Assembly: GCA_015680905.1 (NCBI GenBank)
Contig: CM027378.1
Span: forward strand, 88,813,501-88,877,500
Direction of reading: 5' to 3'
Source: Coptis chinensis
Lineage: Eukaryota; Streptophyta; Magnoliopsida; Ranunculales; Ranunculaceae
DNA: 64,000 nucleotides
A model generated the notes under the pieces. The model saw only the letters and a program-made list of their open reading frames with translations. It made no database searches and was not told the origin of the DNA. Made by a program: the position numbers and the translations under genes. Position 1 is the first letter of the stretch, and every line of letters begins with the position of its first letter. Positions 38,701-53,700 of this stretch are shown one piece after another.

Positions 38701-41700
38701 TATTTGAATAATGTATTCTTGATAAGTTGCAACTTTCCTCTCTATGGTAACTTTTTGAGTTTTTTGGCACATTTTATAGACCCACTTGGAAGATAAGACA
38801 ACCACTTTTTTTTTGCGAAGAAGATGCCATCTTTAATAAGATAATTTTCACAAAAACCAGCATATTCCAAAATTTAACTTTCGTCATAGACCACTATTAG
38901 AGAATTGTGTCCTTAAATCTGACGGAAAAGAGGGAACCCCCAGTCGTTTACCAATGAGCACCATCGATGGATGCTTTATAAGTAACAAGTTAATAATCTG
39001 GCCTCTCTCCCTCTTGTCACTTTGAGCTTATTGTTATTACCAATTCAACAGGTTACCATCAGTGAAACTGGAGGAACAACAATACAAAATTTTGTATATT
39101 GGCCTTTTTCTTCTGATATGGGGAGAAGCTTCAAATTTGCGGTTCATGCCAGAGTGTCTCTGTTACCTTTTCCATCATGTAAGCTCTAATTTAGTTCAGT
39201 TATTATCTATTCGTGGTCATAGTTGACTCTTGAAAGGTTGTGTGTTGCATACCGGACTCAGATATAAGAGCATTTTGGTTCGAATTTGCAATGCATCCTA
39301 CTAGAATGTAGAAACCAGACTAACTGGAGCAAGTGAAAGATAATGGTGTCAAGCTAGGTTAACAAACTTGTGTGGAAGCATGGCTTGTTGGACATTTGAC
39401 ACTTTCTGCAACATAGAGGCAGCGACATGTTGGTCTTCCGTACGGGTGCTACTTTTAAACACACGGACCCCCATAAAAATAGTATGTAATACACAAATTT
39501 TCATGAAGGTTTTCTAAATGTGTTTGACTTGTAGGTTTGAGTTCCACATGACAAATTCCTAGATGTAAGTGAATTGGCATTGTTACGTAGCCTTTTGGAC
39601 CAATATTTGATTTTTCCGACCGCTGTTTATGTGATTTGCTTAAACACCCAATCGTAAGGTCCATCCTTCACAGTTTTTTGTTCCTCTTGCATGGATATTG
39701 CTTGAAGCTTAGTGTTGATTCTCAGTTGGGACTCCAAATATCTTGACTTTGCATCTCTCCAAATTTCGTACCAAATGTAGACATGTAGTGCATAATCACG
39801 TTTATCATTGATCTGCGAAACGTACTTGTGCAGCTCAGATTCTCTGAACATATCATTGCTTGCATATCTAGCTATTAATATTCGTTTGCTATTGTATTAT
39901 TTTGATCACATGCTGGTTCTGTTCACCAAGATATCATTTTGATATGACTTTGATGATTGGGAATGGAAAAAGCTTGAAACTGACAGCTGAATACAAGATA
40001 TAACAGAGCATCAGAAGCTCTCCTAAAAATTGTTGTTTGCTAGACTGAACTTTAGGCATATCATGACTAATGACTGAGATACTTGCCAAAATTTTGCAAA
40101 GGCCATGTGAGGTGTTTTTTCTTGTATGCATGTATATTGGGAAATCAATAAGGCTGCTGACCTATTGCGCTATTGGCCTAGAACCTCTGTTGGTGACTCA
40201 GCATTTTTGTTTTTTCCCCTTCTCTAGACTGTGAATTATCTAATATTTTGATAGAGGACTGGAATCAAAAAGTGCATCTAAGTATTTGACGAATATAAAG
40301 GTTAAGTGCCTAATCCTGTACGTTGTTCAAAAAATAATAATAATAACAGTATATAACTAATAACTGAACCATGCCGTGATCAATGAGTACCATTCCTTTT
40401 TTCTGAATGTAAATATTTTTTCTTTGAATAAATTTTATGCATCTTTCAGATGGCATATGAATTGCATGGTGTGTTGTCTGGTGCGGTTAACCCAGCTACC
40501 GGGGAACTAGTCAGACCAGCGTATGGAGGGGAGCCTGAGTCTTTTCTCAACAAAGTAGTTACCCCAATATATTGGGTTATATATAAGGTACTTCATTACC
40601 GTATATTTTTATTTGTTCTTCTTCTCGTTTCGACTCTTTAAGCCTTTTGTTGAACATTGAAGGAAGCTCAGAAAAACAAAAGTGGGACGGCTGACCATTC
40701 AGAATGGAGAAACTATGATGATTTGAATGAATATTTCTGGTCAGTACCCTTGCAACGTTGTGCCTTCTTACTCTTCTAGTATCAACTATGTTATAATCAG
40801 TGTTGCTAGTCCCTTTATTATCTATAAAACCTTCATGACAGTGATTGCTGTTTTCTTTTCTAGGTCTCCAGATTGCTTCGAACTAGGTTGGCCTATTCGT
40901 CTTGACCACAACTTCTTCTTTGTACAGTCTTCCGTTACAAATACCAAGGTTTCCCTAAAAACTTATAAGAATTATAGGCAACTAAGTCTAGATTTTTGAA
41001 AACTAAGCACATTGTCTCTTTTGTGATAGGAATCAAAGAAGAACGTACCAATACTTGCTGCCCAATCAATACTTGAACAATCTCAGGTTGTACATACCCC
41101 GCCATTTAAGGAAAGTTCTCCATTAATTTGGAAGACAAAGATTGAAGATAGTGTAAGTAAAACATCAGATTTACATGAGATAGTGAATGATGCTACATAA
41201 TAATCATGCCATTGCAGGATTCTTTTCAAGATCACAAACTTGACTAGTATCATTTGCATTTGTTTTTTTTCTTTTTCCTTTTTCTTTTTCTAAACTATGG
41301 CTTGTATCTAGGGGTAATGAAAAATTGATGTTTATAATATGGTTATTTCCTTCACATTGATTTTAGTTTTAGAAACTATGCCATCTTCCTTTTGTATTTT
41401 AGTCTCAGGTTATTGAAGACAAAGACAATGGACCAAAATGGTTGGGGAAGAAAAATTTTGTGGAAATTCGGTCATTTTGGCAACTCTTTAGAAGCTTTGA
41501 TAGGATGTGGATTTTTTTCATTCTAGCTCTTCAGGTATAGCTAAAATTACATGGTGAATAAGAGTAATTACTTCCTGTGATAGCTCTACTGGCTTCTTCA
41601 TTTTACCTTCTCGTTCTCAGGCGATGATTATTATGGCATGGCATGATTTAAAGTCTCCCTTTCAGCTGTTTGACAAGTTGGTCTTTGAAGACATTATGAG

Positions 41701-44700
41701 TATCTTCATAACTTCTGCTGTGCTAAAACTCATACAAGGTTTGTTGCTATTGATTTTCTAGTGCTAATTTCAGTTTTCTTGTTGCCTACCATATTTCTTT
41801 TGATTGGTATTTAAATCAGAAATGACAACTTATTATTTTTATTTGATAAAGCATTTATACAAGAAATAGAGTAAAGGTAAATAAAAGCACTGAGTAGGAA
41901 GGCTACAGACAACTTAAATGTTACAGTCCTTCACTTCAATCTAATGTGACAGTTGTGCTGGAGTTGACATTCCATACTATCTCATTGGCAACTCTATTCT
42001 GTTTCACATATTTCTATTCGAATGACTATTAAGCCTGGGTCCATTTTTTATTAGTAGCGGGCATTTGAAAAAGTAGACAGGTTGATTTCATTAACTCCAA
42101 CAATGTACATGGATCCCGTTGGAAAGGACCCTTTGTAGTTAGTAACAAATGTGCGACACCCAAGAGCAGTCAGGCCAAATATTCTGCAGGAATTTTCTGA
42201 TTCGTCCCATATTCACTCTCATCACTAGCGCCACATACAATGAAGCTGCTCCAAAAGCTTATCTAGGAGCACAGAGTTTTTGGCTGGCTGACTGGCTATA
42301 TGCTATGGATCATATCACCAGTTTGTTCAAAGGAAATTTCCAACAGCACAAAAACCAGATTTGATCTCTTTCTAACAAGACCAGAATGAAAATAATCACT
42401 CCCTCTGGCCCAGTTGTTCCATATGCAATGGGAAACAACACATTTCATTAATACCTTCCTCTGTTCTCCCAATGCCGCCTTACCCGATGTAGAGGGGTGA
42501 TTTTGTTCATCTCACAATTTAATATCATATTGTGGCACAAGTACATGATCTTTGTCTCTCTCTCTCTCATGTTATTCAAGATAAAAGTTGTTTTCTGTAA
42601 TTTTCCTTAATCGTGTTGCAAATATTGCAGTGAATTCCTATCCAATCCATTTGATTGTGCTGAAGAACTGTGTATTACATTGTATACCTAAAATGAACTA
42701 CACTTTTACAGCTCTGCTTGACCTCGCATTTACATGGAAAGTTAGGCACACTATGGACTTCTCCCAAATTGTAAGATACATGCTGAAGCCTGTTGCTGCA
42801 GCAATATGGACTATCATTCTCCCAGTTTTTTATGCAGACTCTAGAAGAAACTCGAGGTGCTTTGTTGAAAAATCTGGGAATTGGCTCGGAGAATGGTGTA
42901 TCACTTCATATATGGTTACAGTCGCATTTTACATGGCGTCTAATGCCATTGGGATGGTGTTATTTCTTGTTCCCTTGGTTAACAAATACATTGAGACCTC
43001 GAGTTGGAGGGTTTGCACTATCTTTTCTTGGTGGGCACAGGTAAGACAATGGAAAACAAAGAAGAGAAAAAAGTTAAGGGAGAAAGTGTGTGTTAATTCT
43101 GTACACACCACCAATTTATTTATACAAATATAGGCACAAGCAATGCACATGTCAACTTAAATATTTGAAAAATAAGTAGAAAAACAATAGACTGCTTATA
43201 AAGACATAAAGTACTTGTCTTGCTAATTTTTATCTGAGATATCTATGTTATAATATGTCAGTAGTTTATAATCATAACCTAAACTAGATACAAATGTACG
43301 AGTTGTAGCTGACAAATAATGAAAACAATTAATAACATGTTTCATTTTCTTATCCGAACGACATTGATAATCATTGAAAGAATTGAATTTCTCAAAGTAG
43401 CTTGACTATCGATTCCAGCCTGCCATTACGTTCTTTAGGAGAGTTTACTAGCCTTGTTCATGCCGAAGGGACATAACACCGTATACAAGTGTATGATTAA
43501 AGCATGTCTTTGAGAAATTGGTCACATTCACTGAAGAACCACAAAAAACCCAAAAAAAAAAACTGTCACATCCACTGCTTGGAAGCTGGATCGGTCACAA
43601 ATATGCTACCAAGGTTTGTGGATGCGGTGCAGCAGAGTGAGTGTCGCGTGGATAGGAACGACAGAGGGTGTGTTATGTGGCTTTTTTTATTTTGCTTTTC
43701 AACATTTGTTTTTGTTTGCTAGTTAACACACGCGACACTTCACTTGTCGTGTGGGTGGGTCCCCCGTTTTCAACTGCTACCAGGTTTGCTACCCACCTAG
43801 AAATGCTCATTTTTGTGACCACCATTCTACAAATTGCGAAATTGGTAACATTTTGTGGAAATTTTTTGTTACCCACCTAGAGATGCTCTTGGTAGGAAAT
43901 AACTGAAAGACTGAAGTCATAAGTCAAATAGCTGTGTCCACATGTTGGTAGCTGACAATGGATGGGAGAGTAGATCATTATTTCTTCATTTTTTGAATTT
44001 AAGGGACTTTTAACTGGGAACCTGACCAAAATATTGTATGTAACTAGATGTTAAAAAATCAGAGATGCCCATTTTTTATTTTTATTTTTAATGAAGATTA
44101 GATAGGAGAAAGCACTGTGGCATTGTACAGCTTTTATTTTCGTCGGTTTCCTCGCGATGAGTATTATTTTTAGGCTAAATCTTCAGTGCGCGAGATGTAT
44201 GGTGCGCCATCACATCTCGGCCACTCATACCAGGGGTGCGTGTGTATTGCGAGGCAGAAGTACTGAATCCAAAGGCCCAAACGACCTGCGTACCTTACGA
44301 CCTGCGCACTGAAGAAGTGCTCTTATTTTTAATCCATATTGCATTAGTAGTACCAAAAGTTTGGAAACAATTTTTTTATTTCAGAAACTGTTCCCTGCCC
44401 TCCATACTTGTGTTTGTCAGTCCAAATATATAGTAGTTTTCATTGCATGGTTCTTATTTTAGTGCGGAGAAACTGTTCCTTGCATTCGTACTTGTTTTTA
44501 TGTTGGCCATTCTTTTGTATCCAAAGCTTATTTTTGTTATACGGAAGGCATTTGAACTGTAGATGTTTCTATTTCTGGTCACCATTGGTATATGGGAAGT
44601 ATAAAATTAATTTATAGTGTGTCACTGTCGTATCTCTATGGAGCTGAGGGGAGTCGGGTTTACAATGAGAAGCCATTTTCTTTCTATCTGTCTGTTAGTT

Positions 44701-47700
44701 ACAACCCATGCTGCGTCATTTACAAATCAAAGCTTCTCTAGTATAGGATATATATTGTATGTTCTTTTTCCAATTTAAATAATATGCTAGAGTTTCTCCC
44801 ACTTTTTGTCATTCTAGTTATTTCGCACTTTCTGACATTACTGGTTTTAAATATACTTGTGATATTCACTTGGAAATAAATTTTATCTTGACAAAGTTGA
44901 TTTTATGCAGCCCCGGTTATATGTTGGGCGTGGAATGCAAGAAAATCATTTTGCCCTTTTGAAGTATCTTCCTACTTTTCTTCCTTTCATTTTCTTTTTA
45001 TGTCTTTTGTATAGGCATCACCACGTCTATCTGTTTTTTTTCCAGGTACAGTCTTTTTTGGATGCTATTGTTGTTGAGCAAACTCTCTTTTAGCTACTAT
45101 TATGAGGTGAGTCGCTGTTTGTCCATGAACAGTAGGGTGTAGAAAGAAACCGTATAATTCAATAGATTCCTAACTGCCCAGGCCTTAAATATAGATCGAG
45201 GACTCGATACATGTATGAAATAGGCATAAATGAAAACTAATGTCAAAGATTGAACCTTATTAAGTGGGAATTTGTTCTAAATTTAAAATAACCCTAAGCT
45301 GACCTGTATTCCATTATAATCCTGATCGATGTCATAGTATTGATTTTATGGTGTATCTCATGCTCATGGACACCTACCTACTATGAATTTAATCTCGATT
45401 ACCCTCCCTCACACTCATGATAATACATGATCACCTTGTTTTCGACATTATGTAGTCGCTTAGACCGTCCTGAAGGCCAGTTGTCGCCCTCAAGGATCCA
45501 TCAAGAAGACAAAAACGTAACGGCGACAAACAAAATTCCAATGATAATCTGCCTTGATTGCTCAGATTCGAAAGGGCCTATGAAAAAAAAACACAAGCAG
45601 GTGTTTCTAATGGGCTTTTAATCATCAAGATTAACCTTGTTTGGTCTAGTAGTCAAAATGTGGCACCACCACGAGCAAACCATTTGTCTTGGTTTGGTGA
45701 TTTGGGTTTTTGGCCTACTGCGTTACCAAAAAAAAAAAAAAAAATCTTCTGTAGGGGTTGTCAACAAGCTCATGTGGACACGTTTTGTCTAACAGTACAT
45801 ATCAATTAGTGGACACTATACGTAGTGTAACTGCTCATCTAAATTTCAGATTAAACCACTTGTACAACCAACAAAGAAAATCATGAAAATTGGAGTCAGT
45901 TCATACGATTGGCATCAGCTTTTTCCAAAAGGTAATCTTCATTTTTATGATCATGAATCTAATTTGTTACATTGTATTTATTATTGAGTTTGAAGGTTAA
46001 GAAACTTCTAACAAATCCCGTTTTTCAGTCAAAAGCAATGCCGGTGCTATTGTGGCTGTTTGGGCGCCTATTCTACTTGTGAGTTATCTGGATTTAAGGC
46101 TTCAGTAAAGCTCAGAAGTTTGCTTCATCAAGTTCTATAACTGCTATTGCAAGCCTAATGCTCGAAAATGCATTCCTAGTTCTTTCAGTATACTTAATTG
46201 GAAGCTTATACAAGCATTTCATTCTTGTGATATTAAAATATTTTGATATGTTGATACAGGTTTATTTTATGGACACCCAGATTTGGTATTCGGTGTTTTG
46301 CGCAGTATTTGGTGGACTTTATGGAATTTTTCGTCATCTTGGTGAGGTATGCAGTCATTTTTCTATTGATACAGATATTGTAACAGTCTTACAGTCATAC
46401 AATCTCCTCATCTTAGATACGGACAATGGGGATGCTGAGAAGTAAATTCCCATCTTTGGCTTTAGCTTTCAATGTTTTCCTTGTTCCACCTTCATCCAAA
46501 CGTAACAGTGGAAGTGACATAAGAAGTTTCTTTAAGAAAAAACTTCACAAGGTACTAAGAGTCTTCTTTTTATGTTTGAAATGTGTCTATACTGCTCAAA
46601 AAGTTCACAGTTCTCTTGAATCTGACAACATCAATCTTATTCTTCTATTACAGGTCTCAGAAAACGAAAAGAATGTCGTTGCTAAGTTTGCTCAAGTGTG
46701 GAACCAAATTATTACTAGCTTTCGGGATGAAGATTTAATAAGCAACAGGTGCATTTTGTTTTTTGCTAATGTATCTGTCAAAATAAAACCTGTAAGAAAA
46801 CCCAACAATACTGTGTTTTCTTGACAACAGAGAGATGGATTTGATGACTATACCAGTGTCGATAGAGTTGGGTTCCGGTCTGATCCGTTGGCCTGTTTTC
46901 CTGTTAGCAACTAAAGTATGCTCTTTATTCTCATTGATTGTTATATCTATACATTGCTATTCAAATCAAACTCTATAACCCTTCCATTTTTTTCAGTTTT
47001 CAATTGCATTGAGCATGGCTAGAGATTTCGTTGGTAAAGATGAGAAACTCTTGAAGAAGATAAGAAAGGACAACTTTATGTACTTGGCTGTTAAGGAATG
47101 CTACGAGTCACTAAAGTATATACTTCAAGTTTTAGTCGTGGGGGAATTAGAAAAAAGGTAAAGAAACCATTTTTTTTTTCTTTTTTTCTTTTTCGGTTCG
47201 GACTTTCTGGATCGAATTGCTTCCTTAGAAAACAATGCTCTCTAAAGTTCTAGTCTATCCTTCATTTTGTTGTTTTGTGTGCTGCTATCAGGATTGTTTC
47301 TGAGATAATTAATGAAGTCGAAATGAGCATTAGCAAATCCAGTTTTCTTATGGATTTTAGGATGAGCGAGCTTCCAGACCTACACACTAAATGCATTGAC
47401 CTAGTTGATCTTCTGGTAATTTTTTTTTTATTCTTAGTTTCAGCTTTACACTGTATACCTCTCTTTTCTTTTACAACCCTGGGCTTCCTGACCTTTTTCC
47501 TTTAAATGTGGCATGCCCTAAAGGTTGAAAACAAAGAAGCAGACCTTGACAAAGTGGTGAAAAGACTGCAAGATATCTTTGAAGTTGTAATGCAAGATAT
47601 CATGACCCATGGATCCAGGTTTGTTCTGTCAATACTTAGTTTCCTAAGAGTAGATTGTATTCTGCAAAGCTGCAGCTTATTTAGATTGTTTTCTTATACA

Positions 47701-50700
47701 GGCTCTTGGATATGCTCTATGGTTCCCAGCCATTGAAAAGGGATACAGGATTCTTCAAAGAGTTTCAACCACAGCTATTTGCGTCATTTAATGGAAAATC
47801 TACTATTCTTTTTCCATTGCCAGATAGTGGCCCTTTGAAGGAACAGGTGGGAGTATTATTCTTCATCGTTCAATCTAATTACAATAAATGAAATTAATCT
47901 GTCCAATTGTTTATGGCAGATCAGACGCTTGCTTTTGTTGCTTACTGCTAACGAAAGAGCTATGGAAGTTCCAGTGAACTTGGAAGCTAGGAGACGTATT
48001 TCATTTTTCGCGACATCTCTTTTTATGGATATGCCATTTGCTCCAAAAGTTCGGAATATGCTGTCTTTCAGGTTTGATTCCTTAAGTTTACCTACATATT
48101 CCGTCCTCCCTTAAATTTCGTTCTGTTCACTTTTTCTGGTCTCTTTTTATACTTTAGTTCTTAGTATATCCTCGTAAAAATTTCAAATCAGATGATGATT
48201 ATTGATAGTCTAGTACTGGGGCTATATTGTTTTTCTCTGATTACATATTCTCTTTGAATTCAGTGTTTTGACTCCGCATTACCAGGAAGAAATTAACTTT
48301 TCCATGAGGGAGCTTCATTCGAGGCAAGAAGGCGTGTCCATAATATTTTACATGCAAAAGATGTATCCAGGTTACTGTAGTTAAATGTCATTCACCTTTT
48401 GTTCTCCCAATTGGTTGTTCTACAACAAATTCTGTACACTGACTTTTGTTACTCTTAGATGAGTGGAAAAACTTCTTGGAACGCATCGGATGTGAAAATT
48501 TAGAAGAGATAAACATTAAGGAGAAGGAGGAAGACTTGAGAAAGTGGGCTTCCTTCCGTGGACAAACACTAAGCAGAACTGGTAAAGGAAAAGTGCACCA
48601 ATTATTCTTCTGATCTAAAACTGTGAATATTTGTGTCCATCTTGAAATAAACTTTGAGCTTTGTAATACAGTTAGAGGAATGATGTACTATAGGAAGGCC
48701 ATCAAACTACAAGCCTTTCTTGATATGGCTGAAGATGAAGGTGAGTTTACTGAAATCTTATTCAGTGGCCAATTCTTCCTTGTATTTGGAATCATCTCAG
48801 ATGTGTTCTTGGATGTACCTATTTTGGTGAAATAGATATATTTGAAGATTATAAGCTCGTTGAAAGGAGACGTGATAGGAAACATGGTCCGCACTCTTTA
48901 TCAGCACAACTGGATGCACTAGCAGACATGAAATTTACCTATGTAGTTACCTGTCAATCGTTTGGAGTGCAAAAGGCTTCTGGAGATTCTCATGCACAAG
49001 ATTTAATTGACTTGATGATGAGGTATTCCCTTCACAACTTGTGTAACTTTTTTCCTTGAAAAGTTACATTAATAGCATGGTTGGATTTACTATTGTTTCT
49101 TGAAGGTATCCATCCTTACGTGTTGCTTACGTGGAGGAGAAAGAAGTTATCGAAACTGAAAAGCCTCAAAAAGTTTATTCTTCTATATTGGTTAAGGCAG
49201 TGAACTATTTAGACCAGGTACTGTATGCCATGCACCTTGGCCAGTAAATATTGATTCATCTTGATTAATAATGTGAGTTTGTTGCTGAAGGTTATATATC
49301 AGCCTTTATCAATTTAGGTTAGTGCTAACTTAATTGCCACGGATATGTCTATAGTAAGATACTCTTAAAGTCCCTTGAAAGCGATCGTATGATCCATACT
49401 AAGCTGGAATAGATGCATTTTATTGACTTCGACATAGACCAACGCAGGATATTTACGACTTGTTTAATTAATCTACAAAGTGGCTTCCCGGCCCTTGTGT
49501 TCTGAAGGGACAAGACTGCATTGTTAAATGTATATTCAACAGAACAAGACTGCAGAGTTAAATATGTCTGGATTGTTAAATAAATAGTTAGAATATGTAA
49601 TCTGTAGAGAAAGGAATATTGCATATTCAATGAATTATATTTCCTACATGTGTACTTTTGTGTCTATTATTATTTTCGAGAATCTTATTTGAAAATGTGA
49701 ATAACTGCTTAATTTTTCTACTATTTCCAGCAAAGTGCACCTCAACATATAGTCCGCATTTAACAAAGTATTTTGAATTTTGTTGGTTTTGAAATTTTGG
49801 TCAACACCGGCATTTTGAACTCTATGCATCTACATCGTTATACTTGTCATTGGGAGGTGTAAGAAGCTTCTGTGTTGGTTTTGAAGTTTTGGTCAACACC
49901 GGCATTTTGAACTCTATGCATCTACATCGTTATACTTGTCATTGGGAGGTGTAAGAAGCTTCTGTGTCAATCAAAGTACCAATGTCTCTTAAATATAGTG
50001 TACTAACAGACTTAACAATTAACATAATAATTTGCTTTGTTTCTGTAACGACCCTACTACCACGTGTCGACACTGTCCCCACTTACGCCACCCAAAGGCC
50101 CAGGTCCAAACCCTCCCCATACATGGGTATGAGGTTTTAACTAGAAAGGCCTAGACATTAGTAAGTGGTAGTCGATCCTATATAACCAGGATCCAAAACG
50201 GCATCCTATTCGATGTGGGACTAAACCCAATCTAGGGTATCACGGTTTCTCTATTGGTGATATTTGTTATAATCATACGTAATCTAATACTAACTTTTGT
50301 AGGAGATTTATCGCATAAAACTTCCTGGTCCACCCAATATTGGAGAAGGAAAGCCTGAAAATCAAAACCATGCTATAATTTTCACACGTGGTGATGCGTT
50401 GCAAACAATTGATATGAACCAAGTATTTCTTCTTCTTCTTCTTATTTTTTTAATTTTTATTTTTAATCTTTTTATTTCCATTCATCTCCTTGAAATTGTT
50501 CTGTGCACTCATTGGTTTTACAGGACAACTATATTGAAGAAGCATTCAAGATGAGAAATGTTTTGCAAGAGTTCCTACGGCACCAAGAGCAACACCCTCC
50601 AACAATAATTGGTCTACGGGAGCACATATTCACTGGAAGGCTAGATCCTTTGACTTGTAGCTAACTTATTATCAAATTTTCATTTACACAGAGCACAATA

Positions 50701-53700
50701 CTTCTTCTTCCAGTGTGTGTCTCAGGGAGAGACATTTATATTAGTCAGTAAAAGAGACACTCACACTTCAAGCACAGAAATGCTTACCATTATACCAAAT
50801 AATGAAATTTTCCCATTCATCACGAGATCCCAATTCTATGCCTTTTAACAATAAAATCAAAGTAGTGGTTCTGTCGGATATGTGTCCTATATTGAATCTA
50901 ATACATTGGCTCGAATAATGTTGAGGAAATAATATAAAACCTGATGCTACTGTATGCCAACATAGCTGTAGAACAATAATATGAATGAGATACGTAACAC
51001 ATCTAAATCTTATAAGAGATGCATCCTTGATGTGTCTGTTACAATGAGGTCCAGGATCAGGATCTTACATAGTTGTCTTCCTAATTGCAGTGTTTCATCT
51101 TTGGCTTGGTTTATGTCGTACCAAGAGACCAGCTTTGTTACAATTGGCCAGAGGCTTCTTGCAAATCCTCTCAGGTTAGTTAGTTAGTCCATCGAAAGTT
51201 CAAATCTGAAAATTGCCTAGATATTAGGTCACATTTTTTACTCATCATACGTTGTATGTTTGCTTGGATTACTCAAACTGTTCATTTATTGTCTTGTTGC
51301 CTAGTTCATTCTGATTGTTGCTGTAATAAAACTTCTATATGTCACTTACTTTTAAATTAACAAATCAAGTTATATTTAATTGTCTTAACATTATGTTGAT
51401 GTACAGGGTGCGTTTCCACTATGGGCATCCCGATTTATTTGATAGAGTATTTCACTTAACGAGAGGTGGAATAAGCAAAGCATCAAAAACCATTAACTTA
51501 AGCGAGGATATTTTTGCTGGTAAATTACTGTTATTATACTCTCTCCGATTAAGTTATTAGGTTCTTCACAGTGACAGGCATTTTTATTTTATGTAGGATT
51601 CAATTCCATATTGCGGCAGGGGTGTATTAGGTACCATGAGTACATGCAGGTTGGCAAAGGTCGGGATGTAGGTCTAAACCCGATCTCAATTTTCGAAGCC
51701 AAAATAGCCAATGGAAACAGTGAACAAACTTTAAGTCGTGACATGTACCGCCTTGGACGTCGGTTTGACTTCTTCCGGATGTTGTCCTGTTACTTCACTA
51801 CTGTCGGATTTTACTTCAGTAGTCTGGTATCTCTTTGACCCTTGTGACACTCTCTCTTACAATTTACTTTGAAGTTTCATTATTTGCAGTAGATTTTCAC
51901 AAAACCTCCTAGCTGAGTTGACACTTTCAAGGAGTTCTCGAGTTCGAGTCTCTTTGGGGGACCCCAGGTTATTTTGGGATGCTGCTTATCGAGACGGTTG
52001 TGGGTGCCTAGCCTCTGGACCATGGGCTGGTTCCAGCACCTGGGGTTTCACGTCCTCACCTAGTGTTGCAAGATAAAAATCGCATTATCATAAAAGAAAA
52101 ATTGCAGCAGGTTTTGTTCAAATGCTTTGCAGTTGAGAGCTTTTTGATTGAAGGAAGGAGTTCTTTTGTATTCAGTTCCACCTTAACATAAAACCTTGTT
52201 CTTTATCGAAAAAAGATAACATAAAAGCTTGTTGGCTGATTTATGCATATGAGGTGAGCTGAAATTTTGAGCACTTACCACATTCTAGGGGAAAACCATA
52301 TACATTAGAGAAAGAACTTTACTTAATATTTACCTTTGAGTTTATTCCTGCTTGCTGAATTTAGGTCAATTTTTCTCAAGGACACAATCTAGGTCATTGA
52401 AACATACTGTACTAGAGTCAAGGGAACTAAACTAATTAGAAACCTAGTTGTGTTGTCTTCTATATAAATATTTGATGTTCATTAGGCTTCACATGTGCCA
52501 TTTGATCCATTGGTAATCCAATGATGTTCAGGAAACTATATGTTTGCTTATACAGGTAAGAATGTCCAATATTGTTAAGAAAAAGTGAAAAATGAAAATA
52601 AAAAATTAGAATAACCTTCTTTTGGTACGCAGAGTTACAGTCCCACCTTGGTACTTGTTTCCTCTTAAGTAGCATGTGTGATAATTTTTGTTGCTCATGA
52701 TTGTTTAGAGCAGTTGAGAGTTAGAAGAAAGAGATGTTAACAGCATCGCTACCAATGCCGAATAGTTGGATTAATATGTCACTTTGTAGATGATCTTAGT
52801 ATGCGAAGCATTACGAGGACTTTGAATTACTCTCTTTCAACATGCAATTGGATCCTTTGTGTGTGTGTGTGTGTGTGTGTGTGTTTTTGAATTAATATTC
52901 TTCCTGATTTAACATCTTTTAATCTGCTACAGCTATCAGTACTTGGAATATATGTTTTCCTCTATGGGCAGCTATACTTGGTTCTTAGTGGATTAGAAAA
53001 AGCAATTCTTCTTGAGGCTAGAATGCAGAACATAGAATCACTGGAAACCTCTCTTGCATCCCAGTCATTCATACAGCTTGGTCTCTTAACAGGCTTACCA
53101 ATGGTGATAGAGATTGGACTGGAGAAAGGATTCCTTAAAGCTTTAAAAGACTTTGTCCTCATGCAGTTGCAGCTGGCTGCTGTTTTCTTCACTTTCTCCC
53201 TGGGGACAAAATCTCATTATTATGGTCGAACAATTCTTTATGGGGGTGCCAAGTACAGACCAACTGGTCGCAAAGTTGTGGTGTTTCATGCGAACTTTAC
53301 TGAGAACTACAGATTATATTCACGCAGCCACTTTGTGAAAGGATTTGAGTTGATGCTTTTGTTGATTGTTTATAATATGTTTAGACGGTCTTACCAAAGC
53401 AGCATGACATACGTGTTAATCACGTATTCCATCTGGTTCATGTCAGCAACGTGGCTGTTTGCACCATTTCTTTTTAATCCTTCTGGATTTGATTGGGGGA
53501 AGATTCTCGATGATTGGACAGACTGGAATAAGTGGATTAAGAATCAGGGTGGTATAGGAGTGCAACAGGATAAGAGCTGGGAGTCTTGGTGGAACGATGA
53601 GCAGGCCCATCTTCGACATTCAGGAATAAGTGCTAGGATGATTGAGATACTTCTGTCTCTGCGTTTTTTCATATATCAGTATGGAATGGTTTATCACCTC

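Larger units (their letters stand above)
43041..44910 (+). other. large callose synthase intron 16 holding small repeats
   Basis: A 1.87-kb intron with GT at 43041 and AG at 44909-44910. It contains the acctagagatgctc repeats (43790 and 43870), a GC-rich inverted repeat (tgtcgcgtg near 43640 and cacgcgaca near 43730) and the 136-bp unit at 44180-44315. Open frames inside it are not exons. Confidence 0.7.

Noticed and set aside
42588-43133. 181-codon frame as a separate gene
   Set aside because: It contains exon 16 of callose synthase (42712-43040) extended into both introns.
43504-43880. Short frames in the large callose synthase intron
   Set aside because: They lie in MITE-like repeat sequence with no domain and no splice support.
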